DNA from: Azonexus hydrophilus DSM 23864
GTDB lineage: Bacteria > Pseudomonadota > Gammaproteobacteria > Burkholderiales > Rhodocyclaceae
Length of the DNA: 64,000 nt
Direction of reading: 5' to 3'
Assembly: GCF_000429605.1 (NCBI RefSeq)
Contig: NZ_KE386926.1
Span: 141,134 to 205,133 of the forward strand
Under the pieces are notes generated by a model. That model was not told the DNA's origin. It ran no database searches and was given only the letters and a program-made list of their open reading frames with translations. The stretch's first letter is position 1; each line of letters opens with the position of its first letter. Both the position numbers and the translations under genes were made by a program. Below are positions 18,388 to 30,069 of the stretch, in pieces.

Positions 18388-19635
18388 GTGAGCGACGCCG
18401 CCGATCAGCTTTTTCTCGGACGCCAACCCATCCTTGACCGCGACCAGCGGCTCCACGCTTACGAACTGCTCTTCCGCAACGGCAGCGGCAATGCCGCCGA
18501 CGTCACCGACGGCGTCGCGGCAACCGCCACGGTCATTGCCAATGTCTTCACCGAACTCGGCGTCGAAGCGGCGCTCGGCAACTGCCGGGGCTTCATCAAC
18601 GTCGACGAGGAATTCCTGTTCAGCGACATGCTGGAACTGCTGCCCCGCCAGTCGGTGGTGCTGGAAATCCTTGAAACCGTTCCGCCCAGCGAAGCCGTCG
18701 TCGACCGCTGCCGGATGTTGAAGGCCGCCGGCTTCACGCTGGCGCTCGACGACGTCATCCAGCTCGCCCCGGAATACGCCGAACTGCTCTCGCTGGTGGA
18801 AATCGTCAAGGTCGACATCCAGCCGCTCAGCCGCGTCGAACTGATGCAACTGGCGATGAAACTGAAGCCGAGCGGCAAAGTCCTGCTCGCCGAAAAGGTC
18901 GACTCCCGGGAACAGATGGAACAATGCATGAAGCTCGGCTTCTCGCTGTTCCAGGGCTATTACTTCGCCAAGCCGACCATCATCGCCGGCCGCAAGCTCG
19001 ACCATTCCCAGCTTTCGCTGATGAAGCTGATGGGCCTGCTGCTCTCGGACGCCGATACCGGCGCGATTGAACAGGCGCTGAAACCCGAACCCGGCCTGAC
19101 CATGAACCTGCTGCGCATGACCAATTCGGTCGGCAGCGGCACTACCGAAACGATCACTTCGCTGGGCCACGCCATCGCCGTGCTCGGCCGGCGCCAGTTG
19201 CAGCGCTGGCTGCAACTCCTGCTGTTCGCTTCCGGCAGCCAGAACGGCACCGCCAGCCCCTTGCTGCAACTGGCGGCAACCCGCGGCCGCCTGATGGAGC
19301 TGCTGGCCGCCGAAGTCGAACCGGCCAACCCGGCTTTCGCCGACAAGGCCTTCATGGTCGGCATCATGTCGCTGATGCCGGTGCTGGTCGGCCAGCCGAT
19401 CCGCGAGATCGTGGCCCCGCTCGGCCTCGGCGATGATGTCAAAGGCGCGCTGTGCGACGACACCGGCCCACTGGCCGACCTGCTCAGCCTGACCGAATGC
19501 AGCGAGAGCGGCGACCTGTCGCGTCTGGCCAGCTGCTTTGCCCGCCTGCCGGCGATCGGCCCCAAGGCCCTCAACCGGGCACAGACCGGCGCCCTGCAAT
19601 GGGCCAACAGCCTGACCCAGGAAAAATCCGCTTGA
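18388..19635 (+). CDS. EAL-HDOD signalling protein (YuxH-like)
   Basis: 415 residues from a GTG with AAGGAGA in front. An N-terminal EAL-like domain (about 5-205; FLGRQPILDRDQRLHAYELLFRNG, GFTLALDDV, VKVDIQPL, GYYFAKP) is followed by an HDOD domain (about 205-400; LRMTNSVGSG, AIAVLGRRQLQRWLQLLL). The EAL catalytic residues are degenerate (ELLFRN in place of EAL, single D in ALDD), so it probably senses or docks rather than cleaves c-di-GMP. It follows the mutase by 9 bases. Confidence 0.9.
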   Translation: MSDAADQLFLGRQPILDRDQRLHAYELLFRNGSGNAADVTDGVAATATVIANVFTELGVEAALGNCRGFINVDEEFLFSDMLELLPRQSVVLEILETVPPSEAVVDRCRMLKAAGFTLALDDVIQLAPEYAELLSLVEIVKVDIQPLSRVELMQLAMKLKPSGKVLLAEKVDSREQMEQCMKLGFSLFQGYYFAKPTIIAGRKLDHSQLSLMKLMGLLLSDADTGAIEQALKPEPGLTMNLLRMTNSVGSGTTETITSLGHAIAVLGRRQLQRWLQLLLFASGSQNGTASPLLQLAATRGRLMELLAAEVEPANPAFADKAFMVGIMSLMPVLVGQPIREIVAPLGLGDDVKGALCDDTGPLADLLSLTECSESGDLSRLASCFARLPAIGPKALNRAQTGALQWANSLTQEKSA

Positions 19636-19729
19636 GGCTACGGTTACACAAGCAGCGACAAGACAATACAAACGCCGCCAGGATGCTGCGGCACAATGTC
19701 AGCCTGTTTCCCCAACCCTGTCAGCCACA

Positions 19730-20026
19730 ATGAATCGCTTTCACGCCCGCAGCAACTTCGTCCGCCCACCGCAAACCCTGCTTGGGCGCATCGTTGCCTT
19801 CACCCTGACCGGCGTGCTGATCGTACTGGCGCTGATGTTCTCGCTAGTAGCACTGGCGGTGGCCGCTGTCGGCGGTTTGCTCTTCGCCGGCTGGTTCTGG
19901 TGGAAGACCCGCGCCCTGCGCAAGGCCATGCGCGAAGCCGCGCCGATGCCGGGCCAGGCCGGCGGCGGCGACTTCATCGACGGGGAATGCGTCCGGGAAA
20001 CCCCCGACGACCGTTTGCTGCGCTGA
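19730..20026 (+). CDS. Small single-span membrane protein
   Basis: 98 residues. One long hydrophobic stretch (about residues 20-58, LLGRIVAFTLTGVLIVLALMF on to GGLLFAGWFWW) is followed by a basic segment (KTRALRKAMREAA) and an acidic tail. It may form one or two membrane helices. I do not recognise the family. The small gene stands between two converging units. Confidence 0.7.
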   Translation: MNRFHARSNFVRPPQTLLGRIVAFTLTGVLIVLALMFSLVALAVAAVGGLLFAGWFWWKTRALRKAMREAAPMPGQAGGGDFIDGECVRETPDDRLLR

Positions 20027-20030
20027 GCGC

Positions 20031-20329
20031 TCAGCGCATCTTCGGATTCAGCGAACCGCGGTTGTAATCCTTGTCACCGGGCATCACGTAGCGGCCGATA
20101 CCGCCGATCACGATCCCCTGAGACTCGATTGGGCGAGTCTTGTTTTCCGGATATTCGGCAGCCACTTTCTGAGCTTCCGCCGCCTTGGCCTGATCGACAT
20201 ATTCCCAGCGACCGTTCGGGAACAAGCGTACCGACTGGCCATCGGCCGTCACCGCCGTCAGTGGCGTACGATCCAGTTCCGTCGCCAGGGCCGGCCCAGC
20301 GGCAAGCAAGGCCATCATCAGCATTTTTT

Positions 20330-20333
<4 letters not shown>
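20031..20333 (-). CDS. Small secreted protein, unknown function
   Basis: 100 residues with a signal peptide ([17 protein letters not shown], about 1-17). The mature part has [22 protein letters not shown], a short beta motif seen in several unrelated-looking periplasmic proteins, and a [28 protein letters not shown] end. The start overlaps the alaS stop (ATGA), so it is translated with alaS. Confidence 0.78.
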
Positions 20334-22951
<2,618 letters not shown>

Positions 22952-23021
22952 GAACGATCTGCCCCTTGGGCTCGAAGAATACGGAACCCGTGATTTTAAA
23001 AGAAAAAATGCCGATCCGCGC

Positions 23022-23744
23022 TCAGGCGGCAGCGTCTGCCGCAAAAAGATCGAGGCGGTCGGTAAACAGGCTGTTCACGCCCCAGGCCAGCAGACGCTCC
23101 GCCTGTACCGCGTCGTTGACCGTATAACAACACAGCAGCAGACCCTGCTGGCGAACCGCTGCCGCCTGTTCCGGGCTCAGTTGGGTCGCGTCGCAATGAA
23201 CGGAAACGGCCCCGAGCTGGCGAACCACCGCCGGCCAATCGCCGGGCAAGGTTTCGAACAGCACCCCCCGCGGCAGTTCCGGCGCGAGATCGCGACAGAT
23301 TTCCAGGGCTTCCAGCGAGAACGAGGACAACAGCGGCGGCAGCGAGTCGCCGCCCCACAAAGTTTGCGCTTGGCGGACGACGACTTCGGCAGTCTGCCGC
23401 GCCAGCCCCTGCGCCGGCTTGATTTCGACATTGGCGCGCAGGCCTAGTTGCCGGCAAAGCAGCGCCGCCTCGCTCAGGCTCGGCACCCGTTCGCCGGCGC
23501 CGGCGTCGAGCGCTGCGAGTTCCCGGTCGCCGGTCCGGCAGACCGCGCCGCGGCCGTTGGTGGTGCGCTCCAGGGTTTCGTCGTGAATCAGGAAAGGCGA
23601 GGCATCGGCGCTCAGCATCACGTCGAACTCGACCGCCCGGAATCCCATCCGGGCCGCCAGACGGATGCCGGCCAGCGTATTCTCGGGCGCCAGCGCGCCG
23701 CCGCCCCGGTGGGCAATCCAGCGGGGCAGGCGCAGGGAATTCAG
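23022..23744 (-). CDS. ugpQ: Glycerophosphodiester phosphodiesterase (UgpQ-like), CTG start
   Basis: 240 residues if started at CTG 23744. It hydrolyses glycerophosphodiesters to glycerol 3-phosphate. The catalytic motif [17 protein letters not shown] (His12, Arg13, Glu21) and [25 protein letters not shown] are intact. The only ATG (23648) would remove HRG and the ENT glutamate, so it cannot be the true start. No ATG, GTG or TTG occurs in frame upstream. A CTG whose last bases overlap the preceding stop (CTGA) fits coupled initiation; ATT (the Ile10 codon) is the alternative. A sequencing error is also possible. Confidence 0.82.
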   Translation of the reverse strand: MNSLRLPRWIAHRGGGALAPENTLAGIRLAARMGFRAVEFDVMLSADASPFLIHDETLERTTNGRGAVCRTGDRELAALDAGAGERVPSLSEAALLCRQLGLRANVEIKPAQGLARQTAEVVVRQAQTLWGGDSLPPLLSSFSLEALEICRDLAPELPRGVLFETLPGDWPAVVRQLGAVSVHCDATQLSPEQAAAVRQQGLLLCCYTVNDAVQAERLLAWGVNSLFTDRLDLFAADAAA

Positions 23745-25012
23745 AAGGGCTGCACCTTTTTCAGCGCGGGGCGTGCGCCGAGTACCGAATTGCCACGGCT
23801 GACCGCCGTGTCGAGCGCGGCCTTGGCCGGCTTCTCGTCGGCCCAGACGGCGCTCAGCTCTTCGTCGGCGATGATGCGCGCGCCATCGACATTGCTGACC
23901 CGCAGCGACGGCGTCTCGGCCTTGCCCTGCAGCGAGGCATAGGCTGCGTCGAGCGCCTGCTTGCCATCCTGCAGCAGGCGGCTGAGCGAAGCCAGACGCG
24001 CCGCTTCGGTCATCGGCAAGCCACCGTGGTTGCGCACCAGTTCGATCTGGATTTCCGGCGACAGCAGGAAGGAAACAAAACGCGCCGCCTGACGATATTC
24101 AGCCGCCGGCTTGCCGGCACCGACCCACAGCGACGGACCGTCGGCCAGCGCCGGACGACGACCGCCATAGACATCGTCGTGATACGGCAGCGGCGCAACG
24201 CCGAGTTCGACACCGCGCGCATCCTGGAAGTCGGCGTGCTCGCGGGAATCGGTGGTGATCATCGCGCACTGGCCGTCGCGGAACCGCTGGCTGGCTTCAT
24301 TGCCGTGACCGAACTGGCGGAAATAGCGGGCCTTGCTCCAGGTCGCCATCATCGCCACATGCTTGACCTGCGGCAGCGCGTTGAAACGCAGCCCGCCCTT
24401 GGCGTCGGTGGCCGGCACGCCGGAAACGGCGCTGACATTGTCGATATGCACCCAGACCGGCCACGACGAGGTGTACGGGCAGTCATAGCCGGCCGATTGC
24501 AGCTTGTCGAGATAGCCCTGCATTTCGAACCAGGTCTTCGGCGCCACGTCGGGATTCAGCCCGGCTTTGCGGAAGGCGTTCTTGTTGTAGAACAGCACCG
24601 GCGTCGAATAGAGCACCGGCAGGGCCACCAGGCGGCCCCGAGCGTCGGTGACACCCGGCTTGAGCACTTCCGACAAGCTCAGCGACAGCGGGACACCCGC
24701 CCGGCTCATCATCGAGTGCAGCGGCACAAAATCCTTGGGCTGGCTGAGCACATCGCTCATCTGATAGCGGCTGAGCAGGTTCAGCGTCGCCGGCTTGTCG
24801 CCTTTCTCGATCCGGACCAGACGAATCGAATTACCGGTTTCCTTGCGATAGCGCTCGATGATCTCAGCCAGACGGGCTTCATTGGCAGCATCGAGGTTAT
24901 GCGCCAACGTCGGCTCGACGGCCGGCGCCTTGGCCGGTGTTTTGGCAGCATGACCGGGCCCGGCCAGCACCAGGGAAGAAACAATCAACAAGGAACGAAC
25001 GACACGCAGCAT
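23741..25012 (-). CDS. ABC sugar/glycerol-3-phosphate binding protein (UgpB-like)
   Basis: 423 residues. A signal peptide (about 1-22, LLIVSSLVLAGPGHA) is followed by a family 1 solute-binding protein with LPVLYSTPVLFYNKNAFRKAGLNPDVAPKTW, GYDCPYTSSWPVWVHIDN and CAMITTDSREHADF, close in style to UgpB, which binds sn-glycerol 3-phosphate. The diesterase right after it supports that ligand. No UgpA, UgpE or UgpC permease or ATPase is in the window. GTG at 25021 is an alternative start three codons upstream. Confidence 0.86.
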   Translation of the reverse strand: MLRVVRSLLIVSSLVLAGPGHAAKTPAKAPAVEPTLAHNLDAANEARLAEIIERYRKETGNSIRLVRIEKGDKPATLNLLSRYQMSDVLSQPKDFVPLHSMMSRAGVPLSLSLSEVLKPGVTDARGRLVALPVLYSTPVLFYNKNAFRKAGLNPDVAPKTWFEMQGYLDKLQSAGYDCPYTSSWPVWVHIDNVSAVSGVPATDAKGGLRFNALPQVKHVAMMATWSKARYFRQFGHGNEASQRFRDGQCAMITTDSREHADFQDARGVELGVAPLPYHDDVYGGRRPALADGPSLWVGAGKPAAEYRQAARFVSFLLSPEIQIELVRNHGGLPMTEAARLASLSRLLQDGKQALDAAYASLQGKAETPSLRVSNVDGARIIADEELSAVWADEKPAKAALDTAVSRGNSVLGARPALKKVQPF

Positions 25013-25107
25013 GTGCAACACCCGGCAAAAAACGTCGGCGAATTATAACGCCTTGTCAGCTTGCCAGATTTCGACAGATTGGTGACAGATATGCGAGAAT
25101 CCCCCGC

Positions 25108-25518
25108 ATGATCAAGCACGCCCTCATTCTCAGCCTGACCGCAATGGTGCTGACCGGTTGCGACCAGGTGACCGCCAAGCTCGGCATCGAGAACCCGGCC
25201 CTCAAGGAAGCCAAGGTCGACGCCGAAGGCAAGGCCGTCGGCAGCGCCTGCCGCCATTCCGGGCGGGCCATCGAGGATTGTTACGCAATCTACAGCTGGC
25301 TACCCAAGGCCAGCGTATATAGCGGCTGGCGCGAGATGGACGAGTACATGCGGGAGAACCAGCTGGAAACCATCGCCCCGCAACTCCCGCCACCGGAACC
25401 GCCCGGCGTGAAACGGCGGCGGCCCGCCGCCGCAGCGGAAGCCGAAACTGCCAACACCACCGCTGCACCGGCCGCGCCGACAGAAACAGCACCACCTGCC
25501 GCGACAGAAAACAAGTAA
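25108..25518 (+). CDS. Small predicted lipoprotein
   Basis: 136 residues. The N-terminus MIKHALILSLTAMVLTGCDQ is a lipoprotein signal with lipobox LTGC (Cys18). The mature part has KAVGSACRHSGRAIEDCYAIYSWLPKASVYSGWREMDEYMREN, then a proline/alanine-rich tail (about 95-136) likely to be disordered or to span peptidoglycan. I do not recognise a function. It is divergent from the binding-protein gene and precedes the kinase by 40 bases. Confidence 0.82.
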   Translation: MIKHALILSLTAMVLTGCDQVTAKLGIENPALKEAKVDAEGKAVGSACRHSGRAIEDCYAIYSWLPKASVYSGWREMDEYMRENQLETIAPQLPPPEPPGVKRRRPAAAAEAETANTTAAPAAPTETAPPAATENK

Positions 25519-25558
25519 GCTCAGCCTGACCGTTACTGCGCCTACCGAGACATTCCAC

Positions 25559-28102
25559 ATGAAGAACCGGCTGCCAAAATTTCTGCACGGAATCCGCGGC
25601 AAGCTGATCGCCATCTTCGTCCTGATCAAGGTCGTGCCACTGGTCCTGCTGGCCTGGTTTGCCTGGTACACGGCGCAAGGCCTGGGCGACGCGGTATCGC
25701 AGAAGGCGGCCGACATGGCCGACACCTCGCTGCAGACCATCCAGGACATCGGCAAGACAGTCACCGAGGATTCGATCAAGGCACTCGACGAGCGCTCACG
25801 CGACGCCATCGAGACCCTGACCACCGACGCGGCCCGCAACATCGCCCGCTTCCTCTACGCCCGCGATGCCGACATCCTGCAGGCGGCCGACAGCGATCTC
25901 AGCGAAGCCGCTTTCCGCCGCTTCCTGGCGCAACGCAAGCGTACCCTCTACCGGCACGGCCCCTGGCGGCTGGCGCCCGACACCAAAACCTGGGAGCCGG
26001 TCGAAGCCGTCAGCCTTGAAGCCAAACGGACGCGCCCCATCCTGCCGGACAATGCCCGCGACTTCCACCTGCGCCCACCGGAATATCTGGGCGAACCCGA
26101 AGTCACGCCGCTGTTCGTCGAAATGACTTACATCGACCTGGCCGGCAACGAAAAGATCAAGATCACTCAGGGCGACCTGACCGACAAGGCATTGAAGAAT
26201 GTCAGCGACCGTCGCAACACCTTTGTCCGCGCCGAAAACTACTTTGCCGAACTGAAAAGCCTCAAGCCCGGGGAAATCTACGTATCCGACGTCATCGGCG
26301 CCTACGTCCGCACCGACCTGATCGGTCCCTACATCCCCGAGCGCCTGGAAAAGATCGGGCTGCCCTTTTCCCCGGAAAAGGCTGCCTACGCCGGCACGGA
26401 AAACCCCGTCGGCAAGCGTTTCCGCGGCATCGTCCGCTGGGCCACACCGGTCGTGCGCAACGGCCAGGTCACCGGCTACGTCACGCTGGCACTCGATCAC
26501 GACCACATCCGCCAGTTCACCGACCGGCTGATGCCGACCGCCGAGCGCTACACACCGATCATCGACGCGATCAAGGGCAATTACGCCTTCATCTGGGACC
26601 ATAAGAGCCGCTCAATCTCGCATCCGCGCGATTACATGATCGTCGGCTACGACCCGGAGACCGGCCACCCGGTCACCCCGTGGCTGGACACCGAGCTGTA
26701 CGCCGAATGGCAGGCCAGCGGCAAACCCTCGCACGAATTCCTGGCCGACATTCCCCCCTTCCGCGACCAGCGCCTGACCCGCAAGCCGGCGCCCGAGCAG
26801 ATCAAGGCCGGCACCCTCGGCCTGGACTGCCGCTACCTCAATTTCTCGCCCCAATGCGACGGCTGGAATGCACTGACCGAACACGGCGGCTCCGGCTCCT
26901 TCGTGATCTTCTTCTCCGGCCTGTGGAAACTGACCACGGCGGCCGCGATTCCCTATTACACCGGCCAGTACGGCAAGACACCGCAAGGATTCGGCTTCGT
27001 CACCATCGGCGCGAATGTGGACGATTTCCACAAGGCCGCCACCGACACGGCCGAGAAGATCAATACCCTGGTCGGCGAAAAGGACCGTCAGTTCAAGGCC
27101 CAGCGCAGCGACCTGCTGGAAGGCATCGAACAGAGCCTGACCACCACCGCAATCGGTCTCTGGGGATCGACCGTGGCCATGGTCGTCGTGGTCATCTTCA
27201 TCGCCATCTGGATGGCCAATCTGCTGACTGCCCGGATCACCTCGATGATCGACGGCATCCGTGCCTTCCGCGACGGCGACCTGCGTCGCCGCCTGGACGA
27301 CTCTGCCAAGGACGAAATGGGCGAACTGGCGCATTCCTTCAACGCCATGGCCGACTCCGTCGAAGAGTCGTTCAAGCGCCTCGAAGAAGCCCGCGAGAAA
27401 GCCGAACAGGCGAGCCGCGCCAAGTCGGCCTTCCTGGCGACCGTCTCGCACGAATTGCGGACGCCACTGAACGGCATTCTGGGTTTCGCCGACCTGCTGC
27501 GCAGCGACCTGCAATCGCCGGAACATCTCGAATACGCGAAAATCATCCATCAGAGCGGCGAACACCTACTCACCCTGGTCAGCGAAATCCTCGACCTGGC
27601 CAAGATCGAAGCCGGCGAGATGCAATTCCAGCAGAACGAGGTTCCCCTGCACGGCTTCCTGGAAAATGCACTGGCCGTGCATCGCAGCAGCGCGGAAGCC
27701 AAGGGGCTGACGATCTCGCTGCACCTTGCCGCCGACCTGCCCGATTACCTGAAAACCGACGCCACCCGCCTGCGCCAGATCATCAACAACCTGCTCAGCA
27801 ACGCCGTCAAATTCACCCAGCAGGGCAGCATCGTCCTTGGCGCCCGCGACGAGAAGGAATGGATCGCCATTTACGTGCGCGACACCGGCCCGGGCATTGC
27901 CCGCGAGGATCAGGAAGTGATCTTCGAGAAATTCAAGCAGCTGGAAAACTTCCTCACCCGCGAACACGGCGGCACCGGCCTGGGGCTGGCGCTGGTCCGG
28001 CAACTCGTCACCCACATGGGCGGCCAGGTCAGCGTCGAATCCGAGCCCGGCCAGGGAGCGACCTTTACCGTATTGATGCCGAAGAAAGCGCAGGATGAGT
28101 GA
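25559..28102 (+). CDS. Membrane sensor histidine kinase
   Basis: 847 residues. Order: TM1 (about 14-38), a very large periplasmic sensor (about 40-530, Cache-like, with FFAELKSLKPGEIYVSDV-type segments), TM2 (about 535-557), HAMP (about 560-610), HisKA with H631 in ATVSHELRTPLNGILGF, and an ATPase domain with NNLLSNAVKFT, DTGPGI and GGTGLGLALV. No receiver domain is fused; instead a separate CheY-like regulator overlaps its last 8 bases. The ligand is unknown. Confidence 0.93.
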   Translation: MKNRLPKFLHGIRGKLIAIFVLIKVVPLVLLAWFAWYTAQGLGDAVSQKAADMADTSLQTIQDIGKTVTEDSIKALDERSRDAIETLTTDAARNIARFLYARDADILQAADSDLSEAAFRRFLAQRKRTLYRHGPWRLAPDTKTWEPVEAVSLEAKRTRPILPDNARDFHLRPPEYLGEPEVTPLFVEMTYIDLAGNEKIKITQGDLTDKALKNVSDRRNTFVRAENYFAELKSLKPGEIYVSDVIGAYVRTDLIGPYIPERLEKIGLPFSPEKAAYAGTENPVGKRFRGIVRWATPVVRNGQVTGYVTLALDHDHIRQFTDRLMPTAERYTPIIDAIKGNYAFIWDHKSRSISHPRDYMIVGYDPETGHPVTPWLDTELYAEWQASGKPSHEFLADIPPFRDQRLTRKPAPEQIKAGTLGLDCRYLNFSPQCDGWNALTEHGGSGSFVIFFSGLWKLTTAAAIPYYTGQYGKTPQGFGFVTIGANVDDFHKAATDTAEKINTLVGEKDRQFKAQRSDLLEGIEQSLTTTAIGLWGSTVAMVVVVIFIAIWMANLLTARITSMIDGIRAFRDGDLRRRLDDSAKDEMGELAHSFNAMADSVEESFKRLEEAREKAEQASRAKSAFLATVSHELRTPLNGILGFADLLRSDLQSPEHLEYAKIIHQSGEHLLTLVSEILDLAKIEAGEMQFQQNEVPLHGFLENALAVHRSSAEAKGLTISLHLAADLPDYLKTDATRLRQIINNLLSNAVKFTQQGSIVLGARDEKEWIAIYVRDTGPGIAREDQEVIFEKFKQLENFLTREHGGTGLGLALVRQLVTHMGGQVSVESEPGQGATFTVLMPKKAQDE

Positions 28103-28457
28103 ACACCTGGCCCTGATCGTCGACGATCACCCGACCAACCGCCTGATTGCCACCACCCTGCTGCGCAAGATGGGCTGGCAGACACACGAGGCCGACAGCG
28201 GCGAAGCCGCGCTCGAACTCGCCGCCCGCCATGACTTCCGGCTGGTCCTGCTCGACATCAGCATGCCCGGACTGAGCGGCGAGGAAACCTGCGAACGCCT
28301 GCGCCAACAGTACGCTGGACGCAACATCCGGATCATCGCCTACACGGCGCACGCCTTTCCCGAAGAGCGCGCCAGCTTCCTGGCCGTCGGCTTCGACGAC
28401 ATCCTGGTCAAACCGATCAACCGCGAGCAATTGCAGGCGCTGGCACAGATTCCCTGA
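28095..28457 (+). CDS. CheY-like single-domain response regulator
   Basis: 120 residues: a receiver with acidic pair D10 D11, phospho-acceptor D54 (LLDISMPG), T in AYTAH and K in LVKPIN. No output domain follows, so it acts by protein contact or as a phosphorelay step. It overlaps the kinase gene by 8 bases, and that kinase is surely its partner. Confidence 0.93.
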   Translation: MSEHLALIVDDHPTNRLIATTLLRKMGWQTHEADSGEAALELAARHDFRLVLLDISMPGLSGEETCERLRQQYAGRNIRIIAYTAHAFPEERASFLAVGFDDILVKPINREQLQALAQIP

Positions 28458-28509
28458 GCCGCTGGCTGGCCTTGTGCAAACTCGCCCGATATGCAGGCGC
28501 CTTCGCGGG

Positions 28510-28515
28510 TATAAT
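28510..28515 (+). promoter_or_regulatory. -10 element directly before rhlE
   Basis: A perfect TATAAT lies only 9 bases before the rhlE ATG. If used, transcription would start at or next to the ATG and the message would be leaderless or nearly so. No good -35 is visible. Confidence 0.45.
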
Positions 28516-28523
28516 TCCGGCCC

Positions 28524-30026
28524 ATGTCTGAAATCAATACGTTAGCTGACAACACGGTCAGCCCCCCGCCTGCGGAAGCAGTCCCAGAAATCACCTTCGC
28601 CGACCTCGGCCTCGCGCCCGAGTTGCTGCGCGCCCTCAACGACATGGGCTACAGCAAGCCGACGCCGATCCAGGCCAAGGCCATCCCGCTCGTCGTCAGC
28701 GGCAAGGACATCATGGGCGGCGCCCAGACCGGCACCGGCAAGACCGCCGCGTTCACGCTGCCCATCCTCCAGCGCATCCTGCCATTTGCCAGCAGCAGCC
28801 CGTCGCCGGCCAAACATCCGGTACGTGCGCTGATCCTGGCACCGACGCGTGAACTGGCACTGCAGGTGTTCGAATCGGTCAAGGCTTACAGCAAGCACAC
28901 ACCGATCCGCGCCATGTGCGCCTTCGGCGGCGTCGATATCAAGCCGCAAATCGCCGAACTGAAAAAAGGCGTCGAAGTCCTCGTCGCCACGCCGGGCCGA
29001 CTGCTCGACCACGTCGAATCGAAGAGCGTCAGCTTCAACTCGGTACAGGCGCTGGTCCTCGACGAAGCCGACCGCATGCTCGACATGGGTTTCATCCCGG
29101 ACGTCACCCGCATCCTGAACATGCTGCCGGCGCAACGTCAGAGCCTGCTGTTCTCGGCGACCTTCTCGGAAGAGATCAAGAAACTCGCCGACACCATGCT
29201 GCAGTCGCCAGTGCTGGTCGAAGTCGCCCGCCGCAATCAGGTTTCCGACACCATCACTCACCGCGTGCATCCGGTCTCCGAATATGGCAAACGCGGCCTG
29301 CTGACCAAGCTGCTCAAGTCCGGTGAGATTCGCCAGTGCATCGTCTTCATGCGCACCAAGCAGGGCTGCTCGCGCCTGACCCGTGAACTGCAGCGCGCCG
29401 GCATCAAGGCTGACGCCATTCACGGCGACAAGAGCCAGCTCGACCGGATCAAGGCGCTCGACGCTTTCAAGGCTGGCGACACGCATGCCCTGATCGCCAC
29501 CGATGTCGCCGCCCGCGGCCTCGACGTGGACGACCTGCCCTACGTGATCAATTACGAACTGCCGCATACTCCGGAAGACTACGTACACCGCATCGGCCGG
29601 ACCGGTCGTGCCGGCAAGACGGGCAACGCCATCTCGCTGGTCAGCGTACACGAAGTCGTGTACCTGATGGATATCGAGAAGCTGATCAAGCGCCCGATCG
29701 AACAGGTTGAAGTGGCCGGTTTCGAACCGGAACCGGAATACGAATACCCGCCGGGAAACAAGAAGAAGCGTACGCCGCCGCCCAAGGCACCGCTAGCCAC
29801 CCGGCCGGAACGCAGCGAGCGTAGCGAACGCCGGGACCGTCCGGAACGCCCCCGGCGCAACCCGATGATCGCCGCCGACGGCTTCGACTTCAGCAAGCCC
29901 TATGAATCCACACCCCAACCCCACGGTGAAGTGCCAGATTCGCCCACGGCCCCGGCCAAGGCTGATCCGCACAAGCCGAAACGGGTGGTGGCGGCGCTGC
30001 TCGGCGGCCTCGGCCGAAAAGGCTGA
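28524..30026 (+). CDS. rhlE: DEAD-box ATP-dependent RNA helicase RhlE
   Basis: 500 residues. It unwinds RNA in ribosome assembly and RNA decay, often at low temperature. The Q motif (ADLGLAPELLRALNDMGYSKPTPIQ), Walker A AQTGTGKT, PTRELALQV, DEAD variant VLDEADRML, SAT, and C-terminal HRIGRTGRAG are present. A basic arginine-rich tail (about 410-500, RPERSERSERRDRPERPRR) probably binds RNA. No ribosome site is seen before the ATG. Confidence 0.95.
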   Translation: MSEINTLADNTVSPPPAEAVPEITFADLGLAPELLRALNDMGYSKPTPIQAKAIPLVVSGKDIMGGAQTGTGKTAAFTLPILQRILPFASSSPSPAKHPVRALILAPTRELALQVFESVKAYSKHTPIRAMCAFGGVDIKPQIAELKKGVEVLVATPGRLLDHVESKSVSFNSVQALVLDEADRMLDMGFIPDVTRILNMLPAQRQSLLFSATFSEEIKKLADTMLQSPVLVEVARRNQVSDTITHRVHPVSEYGKRGLLTKLLKSGEIRQCIVFMRTKQGCSRLTRELQRAGIKADAIHGDKSQLDRIKALDAFKAGDTHALIATDVAARGLDVDDLPYVINYELPHTPEDYVHRIGRTGRAGKTGNAISLVSVHEVVYLMDIEKLIKRPIEQVEVAGFEPEPEYEYPPGNKKKRTPPPKAPLATRPERSERSERRDRPERPRRNPMIAADGFDFSKPYESTPQPHGEVPDSPTAPAKADPHKPKRVVAALLGGLGRKG

Positions 30027-30040
30027 GCCTCCCCGGAATG

Positions 30041-30068
30041 AAAAAAGCGGCCTGCGGGCCGCTTTTGC
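30041..30068 (+). terminator. Bidirectional terminator between rhlE and the PP2C gene
   Basis: AAGCGGCC (30045-30052), loop TGCG, GGCCGCTT (30057-30064), with A residues before and T residues after. It serves both converging genes. Confidence 0.85.
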
Positions 30069-30069
30069 G

